Below are positions 1 to 6,555 of a DNA stretch of 6,555 nucleotides, in pieces (position 1 is the stretch's first letter; each line of letters begins with the position of its first letter). The notes beneath the pieces are model-generated. The model had not been told where the DNA came from. It made no database searches and was given only the letters and a program-made list of their open reading frames with translations. The DNA is from an uncultured Azospirillum sp. Lineage in GTDB: Bacteria; Pseudomonadota; Alphaproteobacteria; Azospirillales; Azospirillaceae. A program made the translations under genes and the position numbers. The DNA is taken from assembly GCF_946480385.1 (NCBI RefSeq), contig NZ_CAMLJP010000177.1:1-6555 (forward strand). Direction: 5' to 3'.

Positions 1-1722
<1,722 letters not shown>

Positions 1723-1738
1723 CCCCTGGAATGCGCCC

Positions 1739-1767
1739 ATCCTGCCGACGGAGAACGCGCCTGTCAA
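1739..1767 (-). promoter_or_regulatory. Putative sigma-70-type promoter of the thiC riboswitch transcript
   Basis: The minus strand carries a perfect -35 box TTGACA (1767-1762), a 17-nt spacer and a -10-like CAGGAT (1744-1739; three of six matches to TATAAT, including the key A2 and T6). A start about 7 nt downstream, near 1732, would begin the RNA roughly 10 nt before the aptamer P1 stem, which is where a riboswitch transcript should start. The fit of spacing and location makes this a good candidate; no start-site data are available. Confidence 0.7.
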
Positions 1768-1806
1768 AAGGAAAGCGCCGCGGACGATCCGCCTGCCACA
1801 TTGTGG
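1766..1806 (-). terminator. Possible weak terminator after corA
   Basis: Just past the corA stop codon the minus strand has two short hairpins in tandem: CCAC-AAT-GTGG (1806-1796) and GCGGA-TCG-TCCGC (1792-1780). A pyrimidine run TTTCCTTTT (1774-1766) follows about 5 nt later. The stems are short and the T-tract is interrupted and displaced, so this would be an inefficient intrinsic terminator at best. It also abuts the -35 box of the thiC promoter. It may simply be palindromic GC-rich sequence. Confidence 0.3.
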
Positions 1807-1813
1807 AAACGCG

Positions 1814-2800
1814 CTACATCCAGCGCTTCGACCGCACATAGACCACCGGCAGCAACGCCGACAGCAGCATCAGCCCCAGGGCGCTGACATAGCCGAAGGG
1901 CGAATCGCTGCCGGGCATATCGGTGAAATTCATGCCGCCGATGCTGGCGACCAGGGTCGGCGGATAGAGCAGAACGGTCAGCACCGACACGATCTTCACG
2001 ATCTCGTTCTGCTCGACGTTGATCTGGCCCAGTGCGGTATCCAACGCCAACGCGACCTTGCCGGCCAGGAAACGGGCATACTGGTCGAGCCCGCGCAGAT
2101 CCTGCAGCGTGGTCTTGGCCCAGCGCCGCGTCGCCTTGCCGGAATTCCAGCCGTCGCCGCGCGCCAGGAAATCGGTCATGCGGGTAAGGCTGGCCAGACT
2201 GACCCGCGCCTTGCCGATCAAATGCCCGGCATGGCCGATGCGCTTCAGCGTCTGGGCATCGTCCAGCGTTTCGCCGCGCGACCGCAGCTTGCGCCCGCGG
2301 AAATAGCGGCGGTTCAACGCATCCAACTCCACCCCGGTGCGCCGCAACACGACGGAGGTGCGGTCGATCATCCCATCCACCAGCGCCGCCAGAACCAGCT
2401 CGCCACGGGCGGCCGAAATCTCGCCATGGGTGGCGCGGCGGCGGAAAGCCAGCAGCGCCTGCGGATCGATGTCATGGATGGTAACCAGCCGCCGCCCGGC
2501 CAGCACGAAGCTGACCGTGGCGATGCGCGGCTCGTCGGTGTCGGCCCAAACCAGTGCGGTGACGGTCATGGTCAGGGCGCCGCCGGCCACGCGCAGACGG
2601 CTCGATTCCTCGATTTCCGCCATCTGCTCGCGGGTGGGCAGGCCGGTGCCGACCAGCGCCTCCGCCCGCGCCAACTCTTCGGACGTCGGATTGATCAGGT
2701 CGAGCCACACGGCGGAGTCGGGCAATGGCGCCGCCTCGTCCGATGCCGCCCCCCTGGCCCAGCGCAGCAGACCGCCGTCATTGACGAAGACATGCAGCAA
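1814..2800 (-). CDS. corA: CorA-family magnesium/divalent cation channel
   Basis: CorA proteins form homopentameric inner-membrane channels for Mg2+ (also Co2+ and Ni2+), with a large cytoplasmic N-terminal funnel. The 328-residue product is close to the 316 of E. coli CorA and aligns with it by eye at both ends: VWLDLINPTSEEL (about 31-43), EIEESSRLRV (about 62-71) and NVEQNEIVKIVSV (261-273), then PPTLVAS. Two C-terminal membrane helices are visible, about 268-287 and 302-322. The selectivity signature GMN is at 289-291, followed by a short periplasmic loop and a basic cytoplasmic tail RSKRWM. Two points are unusual. Residue 288 is Gly where most CorA proteins have Tyr (YGMN), and the loop after GMNF reads TDMPGSDS rather than the usual MPEL. 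The start is a TTG at 2800. ZntB is less likely because it carries GVN. The gene lies 31 nt behind the small unknown gene and is probably cotranscribed with argB. Confidence 0.95.
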   Translation of the reverse strand: MLHVFVNDGGLLRWARGAASDEAAPLPDSAVWLDLINPTSEELARAEALVGTGLPTREQMAEIEESSRLRVAGGALTMTVTALVWADTDEPRIATVSFVLAGRRLVTIHDIDPQALLAFRRRATHGEISAARGELVLAALVDGMIDRTSVVLRRTGVELDALNRRYFRGRKLRSRGETLDDAQTLKRIGHAGHLIGKARVSLASLTRMTDFLARGDGWNSGKATRRWAKTTLQDLRGLDQYARFLAGKVALALDTALGQINVEQNEIVKIVSVLTVLLYPPTLVASIGGMNFTDMPGSDSPFGYVSALGLMLLSALLPVVYVRSKRWM

Positions 2801-2807
2801 GGCTGTG

Positions 2808-2813
2808 CTCCTT
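2808..2813 (-). promoter_or_regulatory. Strong Shine-Dalgarno fixing the TTG start of corA
   Basis: AAGGAG (2813-2808 on the minus strand) is followed by 7 nt and then TTG at 2800-2798. No in-frame ATG lies nearby, and the residues that follow (LHVFVNDGG) fit the CorA N-terminus. The TTG is therefore taken as the start. Confidence 0.8.
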
Positions 2814-2831
2814 GCGTGGTTCGAGACGGCG

Positions 2832-3119
2832 TTACGTCACCCGGCCGCCGCGTCTCGGCTTCGCGGTCGGCGGCGCCTTCTCCCCGTCATCGAGGTCCAG
2901 CGCCGCACCCTCGGCCTTCAGTGCCTGTTCCAGCTTGCGCCGGAAGGCACCGCCATCCCGCTTGGCGTCGAGGAAATGGCCGACCGCCTCCTTCGCCGCG
3001 TCGGTGTCATAGGGGACCTTGCCCAACGCCGCCAGCCGGGCACGCTCCACCAGCTTCGGGTCCATCTTCTCGCGGATGGCCTTCATCTGGCGGAGCAAAT
3101 CCTTGCGCAGGTCGGACAT
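2832..3119 (-). CDS. Small conserved-looking hypothetical protein, 95 residues
   Basis: I do not recognise this protein. It is highly charged, with no signal peptide, no membrane segment and no cysteine. Residues 1-35 look like an amphipathic helix (MSDLRKDLLRQMKAIREKMDP, then KLVERARLAALGK). A second helical stretch spans about 40-70, with repeated Lys/Arg/Glu. The tail is Pro/Lys/Arg-rich (PPTAKPRRGGRVT) and probably disordered. The ATG at 3119 is preceded by a purine-rich AAGGGGGG about 3 nt upstream. That spacing is short, but it is the only good start. Evidence that it is real: it fills the gap between argB (20 nt upstream) and corA (31 nt downstream), its composition is sensible, and nothing else fits the interval. 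A nucleic-acid- or protein-binding helper is possible, but no function can be assigned. Confidence 0.75.
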   Translation of the reverse strand: MSDLRKDLLRQMKAIREKMDPKLVERARLAALGKVPYDTDAAKEAVGHFLDAKRDGGAFRRKLEQALKAEGAALDLDDGEKAPPTAKPRRGGRVT

Positions 3120-3139
3120 CAGCCCCCCTTATTCCGGCA

Positions 3140-4039
3140 TCAGGCCTTGCCGATCAGGGTGCCGGCGCCGCCTTCGGTGAAGATCTCCAGCAGCAGTGCA
3201 TGCGGCACGCGGCCGTCCAGGATAACAGCGGCATCGACGCCCTGCTCCACCGCGCCGATGCAGGTCTCGATCTTCGGGATCATGCCACCCGAGGCGGTGC
3301 CGTCGGCGATGGCCTTGTGGGCATCGGCCAGCGACATCTTCTCGATCAGCTTCTTTTCCTTGTCGAGCACGCCGGCCACGTCGGTCAGCAGGAAGAAGCG
3401 CGCCGCCTTCACCGCCGCCGCGACCGCACCGGCCGCCGTGTCGGCGTTGATGTTGTAGGTGTCGCCGTTCACGTCGAAACCGACCGGCGCGATCACCGGG
3501 ATGATGTCCGACTTGGCCAGGGCCTGCAGGATCTCCGGGTTCACCTTGTAGGGCTCGCCGACGAAGCCCAGGTCCAGCACCCGCTCGATGTTGCTGTCGG
3601 GATCACGCTGCACCCGCTCCAGCCGGCGGGCGGTGATCAGGTTGCTGTCCTTGCCCGACAGGCCGACGGCACGGCCGCCGGCGCTGTTGATGGCGGCGAC
3701 GATCTGCTTGTTGATGGAGCCGGCCAGCACCATCTCGACCACCTCGACCGTCTCCTTGTCGGTGACGCGCAGGCCGTCGATAAAGCTGGACTTGATCTTC
3801 AGACGCTCCAGCATCTGGCCGATCTGCGGGCCGCCGCCGTGGACGACCACCGGATTGATGCCGACCTGCTTCAGCAGAACGATGTCGCGCGCGAACAGCT
3901 CCGCCAGGCTGGCGTCGCCCATGGCGTGGCCGCCGTACTTGATGACGAAGGTGCTCCCGGCATAACGGCGCATGTAGGGCAGCGCTTCGGACAGGGTACG
4001 GGCCTTGGCGAGCCACTCGTCACGGGTGGGAGTCTGCAC
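3140..4039 (-). CDS. argB: Acetylglutamate kinase (arginine biosynthesis, second step)
   Basis: ArgB phosphorylates N-acetylglutamate with ATP to give N-acetylglutamyl-5-phosphate in the cytoplasm. The 299-residue product carries the amino-acid-kinase fold motifs in order: KYGGHAM (34-40, phosphate-binding Lys34), [10 protein letters not shown] (65-74), the substrate-binding Arg91 in [16 protein letters not shown] (127-134), [11 protein letters not shown] (195-205), LLTDVAGV (217-224) and GGMIPKIE (251-258). Unlike E. coli ArgB, which begins almost at its first Gly-Gly motif, this protein has about 30 extra N-terminal residues before FVIKYGG. In the family that N-terminal helix goes with ring-shaped hexamers inhibited by arginine, so feedback inhibition is likely (inference). 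The start is a GTG at 4039 with only a weak ribosome-binding site (AAAGGG about 9 nt upstream); no better in-frame start exists upstream. It is separated from the antiporter by 82 nt and leads the small gene and corA. Confidence 0.97.
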   Translation of the reverse strand: MQTPTRDEWLAKARTLSEALPYMRRYAGSTFVIKYGGHAMGDASLAELFARDIVLLKQVGINPVVVHGGGPQIGQMLERLKIKSSFIDGLRVTDKETVEVVEMVLAGSINKQIVAAINSAGGRAVGLSGKDSNLITARRLERVQRDPDSNIERVLDLGFVGEPYKVNPEILQALAKSDIIPVIAPVGFDVNGDTYNINADTAAGAVAAAVKAARFFLLTDVAGVLDKEKKLIEKMSLADAHKAIADGTASGGMIPKIETCIGAVEQGVDAAVILDGRVPHALLLEIFTEGGAGTLIGKA

Positions 4040-4121
4040 GGGAGGATGCCCTTTGTCGGGGTGGAGTGTTGGGTTTCTTTAACGGAAAGGCCGGCCGGTT
4101 GCCTAGGGGGCAATTTAACGG
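4040..4121 (-). other. Intergenic gap between antiporter and argB with small repeats
   Basis: This 82-nt gap is the longest within the engB-to-corA run and could hold a promoter or regulator site for argB. Visible structure includes a short inverted repeat TTGCC-N5-GGCAA (4099-4113), a CCGGCCGG palindrome (4091-4098), and an 8-bp direct repeat which on the minus strand reads CCGTTAAA (4121-4114 and 4085-4078), spaced 36 bp apart. I see no convincing -35/-10 pair and no terminator with a U-tract, so readthrough from the antiporter gene remains possible. Confidence 0.3.
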
Positions 4122-5408
4122 TCACATACCCCCGCGCCGGCCTCCCGCGGTCGCAGCCGCTGCGGCTCCGGCCGCGCGCCACAATCCGACCAGCCGCGTC
4201 ATCGGCTGCGTCAACGCAGTGACCGCCACCGCCATCAACACCATCGCCGAGAAACAGGGGCCGGACAGCACGCCCGCTTCCAGCAAGACGGTCAGCACGA
4301 TCACCTCCATCAGCCCCTTGCACGGCATCAGCGTGCCGAGCCTGAGCGCGTCCGGCCAGGACTCCCCGGTCCAGCGCGCGGGCAGCGTGGTCCCGGCCAT
4401 CTTGCCTGCCAGCGTGGCGAGGCTGGCGAGTGCGAACACCGACCATTGCGCGGAGTCGTCCAGCGTCAGGTTCACCTTCAGGCCGGTCAGCGTGAAGAAG
4501 AACGGCAGCAGGATCAACGTCGCGAAATGCTCCAGCCGGTCGAGGATCGCCGCGGCGTAGCGGCGCGGCATGGCCGTACCGGCGATGAAAGCTCCCAGGA
4601 TGTAGTGCAGTCCGATCAACTCGGTCACCGCGGCCGAGGCCAGCAGCGCGGCGCAGGTCACCACCACGGCTGTGTCGCCCATCCGCCCGTCCGGCGCCAC
4701 CCGCTCCAGCAGGCGGTCGAGCAGCGGGCGGACGGCCAGAACCGTCACGCCGACATAGGCGAACCCGAGCACCCCCACTTGGGCCACCGCCCAGGCATCA
4801 CCGCCACCCGCCGTGGACCATGCCAGGACCGCGGTGATCAGCAGCCAAAGCAGCGCATCATTCACCGCGGCATAGCCCAGCGCCAGACGCCCGACCCGGT
4901 CGCCCAACAAATCCATCTCGCGCAGGATGGCCCCCAGCACCGGCAGGGCGGTGACCCCGACACAAATGCCGAAGCCGGCGGCGAACAGGCCGGGGGTCGC
5001 ATGCCTACCGGTCATGGCGGGAAATGCGCCGGCCAGCCACCAGCCCAAGGCGCCGCCCAGCAGCGTCGGTACCAGCATGCTGGACAGCGCCACTGTGGCG
5101 AAGGCCCCGCCCCGCCCGCGGAACTCGGCGGGGTCAAGGTGCAGGCCGGTCAGGAAGGCGAAGAAAACGACGGCCATCAGGGCCAGACCGGACAGCGGCG
5201 CCAGTGCCGTCGGCGCGAACAGAACGCCCCACAAATCCGGCACCAGCCGGCCGAGCAGCGACGGCCCCAGTGCCACCCCGAACAGGATCTGGATGACCAC
5301 CATCGGGGCGATGTGACAGCCGCCGCCGAGCCGCCACAGCAGAAACGGCCCGGCGATCAGCAGCAGGGCCTGCATCAGGAACAGCAGCGCGGGGGAAAGG
5401 CCGCCCAT
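4122..5408 (-). CDS. CPA2-family cation:proton antiporter (Kef/NapA type), transmembrane domain only
   Basis: This is a 428-residue, very hydrophobic inner-membrane protein with about 12-13 predicted helices, consistent with the Na+/H+ exchanger fold of the CPA2 family, which exchanges Na+ or K+ for H+. Family landmarks: FGVALGPSLLG (43-53, helix 2 after a re-entrant start), FFAFLTGLHLDP (82-93), GVTALPVLGAILRE (151-164), the ion-binding pair Asn183-Asp184 in GYAAVNDALLW, GLHYILGAFIAGTAMPR (266-282), LPFFFTLTGLKVNL (301-314), LAGKMAG (333-339) and MPCKGLMEVIVL (361-372). The Asn-Asp pair replaces the Asp-Asp typical of electrogenic members, so electroneutral exchange is possible. There is no C-terminal RCK/TrkA-N domain of the KefB/KefC kind; the tail is an Ala/Gly/Arg stretch. 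The ATG at 5408 lies 13 nt after the engB stop, with AAAGGG at the stop codon as a likely ribosome-binding site, so it is translated from the engB transcript. Substrate cation not determinable. Confidence 0.9.
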   Translation of the reverse strand: MGGLSPALLFLMQALLLIAGPFLLWRLGGGCHIAPMVVIQILFGVALGPSLLGRLVPDLWGVLFAPTALAPLSGLALMAVVFFAFLTGLHLDPAEFRGRGGAFATVALSSMLVPTLLGGALGWWLAGAFPAMTGRHATPGLFAAGFGICVGVTALPVLGAILREMDLLGDRVGRLALGYAAVNDALLWLLITAVLAWSTAGGGDAWAVAQVGVLGFAYVGVTVLAVRPLLDRLLERVAPDGRMGDTAVVVTCAALLASAAVTELIGLHYILGAFIAGTAMPRRYAAAILDRLEHFATLILLPFFFTLTGLKVNLTLDDSAQWSVFALASLATLAGKMAGTTLPARWTGESWPDALRLGTLMPCKGLMEVIVLTVLLEAGVLSGPCFSAMVLMAVAVTALTQPMTRLVGLWRAAGAAAAATAGGRRGGM

Positions 5409-5421
5409 CGCCGCCGGCCCT

Positions 5422-6105
5422 TTATCCGGCGGCCAGAGCCAACGCCGCGAGGCTGGCGCGCAGTTCGGCGATGCCGGTGCCCTTCTCCGAACTGGTGACG
5501 TGAATGTCGGGGAAGGCGGCGGGGTGCTTCTTCAGTCCCGCCTGGGTGTCGCGGCGCACCTTGTCCAGTTCCGCCGGCTTCACCTTGTCGGCCTTGGTCA
5601 GCACGACGACATAGGGCACCGCCGTGCGGTCCAGCATCTCCATGATCTCGTGGTCGTTCGGCTTCAGCCCATGGCGCGAATCGATCAGCACCAGCGCCCG
5701 GCGCAAGGTGACGCGACCGCGCAGGAAGCGGCGGACCATGTCGTTCCACGCCTCCACCTTCTCCTTCGACTCCTTGGCATAGCCGTAACCGGGCATGTCC
5801 ACCAGCTTCAGCCGGTCACCAAGGTTGAAGAAGTTGAGCTGCTGCGTGCGGCCCGGCGTGTTCGAGGTGCGGGCCAGCGTCTTGCGTCCGGTCAGCGCGT
5901 TGACGAGGCTCGACTTGCCGACATTCGACCGGCCGGCGAAGGCGACCTCCGGCAGGTCGGCCTCCGGCAGCTGGTTCAGCGCGTTGGCGCCCCAGACGAA
6001 GTCGCACTCCTTGGCGAACAGCAGCCGCCCGGCCTCCAGCGCGGCGTCGTCGAAGCCGGAAACGATGCTGGGGGTGTTGGGGGTCGGCGTGTCGGGGGTG
6101 GTCAT
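5422..6105 (-). CDS. engB: Ribosome biogenesis GTP-binding protein EngB/YsxC/YihA
   Basis: EngB is a TRAFAC-class GTPase needed for late assembly of the large ribosomal subunit in bacteria. The 227-residue protein shows all five GTPase motifs: G1 GRSNVGKS (58-65), G2 TPGRTQ (83-88), G3 DMPGYGYA (103-110), G4 TKAD (170-173) and G5 SSEKG (205-209). The YsxC-specific surroundings are also present: PEVAFAGRSNVGKSSL at 52-67, and QQLNFFN just after G2. The first 15 residues are a low-complexity Thr/Pro stretch (TTPDTPTPNTPS), not part of the fold. The ATG at 6105 has no strong Shine-Dalgarno (GAGAG about 10 nt upstream). Upstream lies the intrinsic terminator after yidC; downstream the antiporter follows after 13 nt. 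yidC-engB-argB is a familiar alphaproteobacterial neighbourhood, which supports the call. Confidence is very high. Confidence 0.98.
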   Translation of the reverse strand: MTTPDTPTPNTPSIVSGFDDAALEAGRLLFAKECDFVWGANALNQLPEADLPEVAFAGRSNVGKSSLVNALTGRKTLARTSNTPGRTQQLNFFNLGDRLKLVDMPGYGYAKESKEKVEAWNDMVRRFLRGRVTLRRALVLIDSRHGLKPNDHEIMEMLDRTAVPYVVVLTKADKVKPAELDKVRRDTQAGLKKHPAAFPDIHVTSSEKGTGIAELRASLAALALAAG

Positions 6106-6131
6106 GGCGGGCGCTCTCGTTGGGATCGGCT

Positions 6132-6180
6132 AAAAAACATACCGCCGGCAGAGGCCCGTCAAGGGTCTTTGCCGGCGGTA
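6132..6180 (-). terminator. Intrinsic terminator after yidC
   Basis: On the minus strand TACCGCCGGCA (6180-6170) pairs perfectly over 11 bp with TGCCGGCGGTA (6150-6140). The stem can be extended inward by AGACCC/GGGCCT with one mismatch, leaving a small loop near TTGAC. It is followed after two bases by six T (6137-6132). This is a classic Rho-independent terminator reading in the direction of yidC transcription, 28 nt past the yidC stop. The other strand lacks a T-tract after the stem, so it is unidirectional. Confidence 0.93.
6134..6162 (-). promoter_or_regulatory. Candidate engB promoter overlapping the yidC terminator
   Basis: The terminator loop contains TTGACG (6162-6157), a near-perfect -35 box. 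A 17-nt spacer leads to TGTTTT (6139-6134), or a 15-nt spacer leads to TATGTT (6141-6136), as a -10-like element. Transcription would start near 6128, about 22 nt before the engB ATG. The -10 box is weak, so this is a candidate only, but a promoter is needed if the terminator is efficient, and only 26 nt separate the T-tract from engB. Confidence 0.45.
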
Positions 6181-6207
6181 CGTCTCAGACATTGAGCAGA
6201 GGAGGGA

Positions 6208-6555
6208 TCAGGCCTTCACGCCCATGCGCTTCATGATGGTCCACTGCTGCAGGACCGACAGCGTGTTGTTCCAGGCCCAGTAGATCACCAGACCGGCCGG
6301 GAAGCCGGCGAGCATGAAGGTGAAGACGATGGGCAGGAACTGGAACACCTTCTGCTGGACCGGGTCCGGCGGAGCCGGGTTCATCTTCTGCTGGAACCAC
6401 ATGGTCACGCCCATGATCAGCGGCCACAGGCCGAGATGCAGCAGGTGCGGCGGGTCCCAGGGAATGACGCCGAACAGCGTGAACAGGTTGGTCGGATCGG
6501 GCGCGGAGAGATCGTGGATCCAGCCGAAGAACGGCGCATGCCGCATTTCGATGGT
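6208..6555 (-). CDS. yidC: Membrane protein insertase YidC, C-terminal 115 residues, 5' end outside window
   Basis: YidC (Oxa1/Alb3 family) inserts and folds inner-membrane proteins, alone or with SecYEG. The frame is open through the right edge, and the stop is TGA at 6210-6208. The fragment is the C-terminal part of the conserved insertase domain: [19 protein letters not shown] (periplasmic face before the fourth core helix), a hydrophobic helix in [20 protein letters not shown], a cytoplasmic loop [10 protein letters not shown], then the last two helices [33 protein letters not shown]. It ends in a short tail [10 protein letters not shown]. The [27 protein letters not shown] block is a YidC hallmark. 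The short C-terminus lacks the long basic ribosome-binding tail seen in some bacteria and mitochondria. An internal Met at 6546 is not the start. The gene is terminated by the hairpin at 6132-6180 before engB. Confidence 0.97.
   Translation of the reverse strand, partial: TIEMRHAPFFGWIHDLSAPDPTNLFTLFGVIPWDPPHLLHLGLWPLIMGVTMWFQQKMNPAPPDPVQQKVFQFLPIVFTFMLAGFPAGLVIYWAWNNTLSVLQQWTIMKRMGVKA

Noticed and set aside
2337..3458. Plus-strand open frame of 373 codons opposite corA, the small gene and the end of argB.
   Set aside because: It crosses three genes and their gaps in antisense, and its Ser/Arg/Ala-rich composition is that of a shadow frame.
3871..4446. Minus-strand open frame bridging the antiporter 3' end, the gap and the argB 5' end.
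   Set aside because: It is an out-of-frame reading of two real genes; the argB and antiporter frames in the same interval carry conserved motifs and this one does not.
4446..5498. Plus-strand open frame of 350 codons opposite the antiporter.
   Set aside because: Its product is Gln/Arg/His/Gly-rich low complexity, the mirror image of hydrophobic codons of the antiporter on the other strand, with no family resemblance.
6061..6105. C-rich repetitive start of engB as a tandem repeat or slippage site.
   Set aside because: The units are irregular and short, encode a Thr/Pro tail upstream of the folded domain, and the reading frame is intact.
5500..6195. Plus-strand open frame of 231 codons opposite engB.
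   Set aside because: It is antisense to a GTPase with all five motifs intact and its own sequence is biased and featureless.

Overview
The window is about 6.5 kb of high-GC DNA that reads as ordinary bacterial chromosome. Every gene I can support lies on the minus strand, so transcription runs from position 6555 toward position 1. The gene content and the protein sequences suggest an alphaproteobacterium, most likely of the Rhodospirillales/Azospirillum type. This is an inference from gene order (yidC, engB and argB close together) and protein flavour, not from a database search.

In transcription order the layout is as follows. The 3' end of yidC (membrane protein insertase) enters from the right edge and is followed by a strong intrinsic terminator (6132-6180). 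A plausible sigma-70-type promoter is superposed on that terminator. Next come engB/ysxC (ribosome-assembly GTPase), a CPA2-type cation:proton antiporter 13 nt behind it, an 82-nt gap, argB (N-acetylglutamate kinase), a 95-residue protein of unknown function, and corA (Mg2+/divalent cation channel). argB, the small gene and corA are closely spaced (20 and 31 nt) and probably form one transcript.

After corA there is a 330-nt non-coding leader. It holds a possible weak corA terminator, a good promoter (TTGACA, 17 nt, CAGGAT), a textbook TPP riboswitch (THI box) and an inverted repeat that covers the Shine-Dalgarno of thiC. thiC (HMP-phosphate synthase, thiamine pyrimidine branch) then runs off the left edge before its iron-sulfur cysteines.

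The genes combine housekeeping functions (protein insertion, ribosome assembly), arginine and thiamine biosynthesis and two ion transporters. I found no mobile element, CRISPR array, tRNA, rRNA or defence-like system, and I do not think an undescribed system is hidden here. The points most worth a second look are the promoter/terminator overlap upstream of engB, the apparently translational TPP switch, the antiporter placed between engB and argB with an Asn-Asp active-site pair, and the altered CorA selectivity signature.
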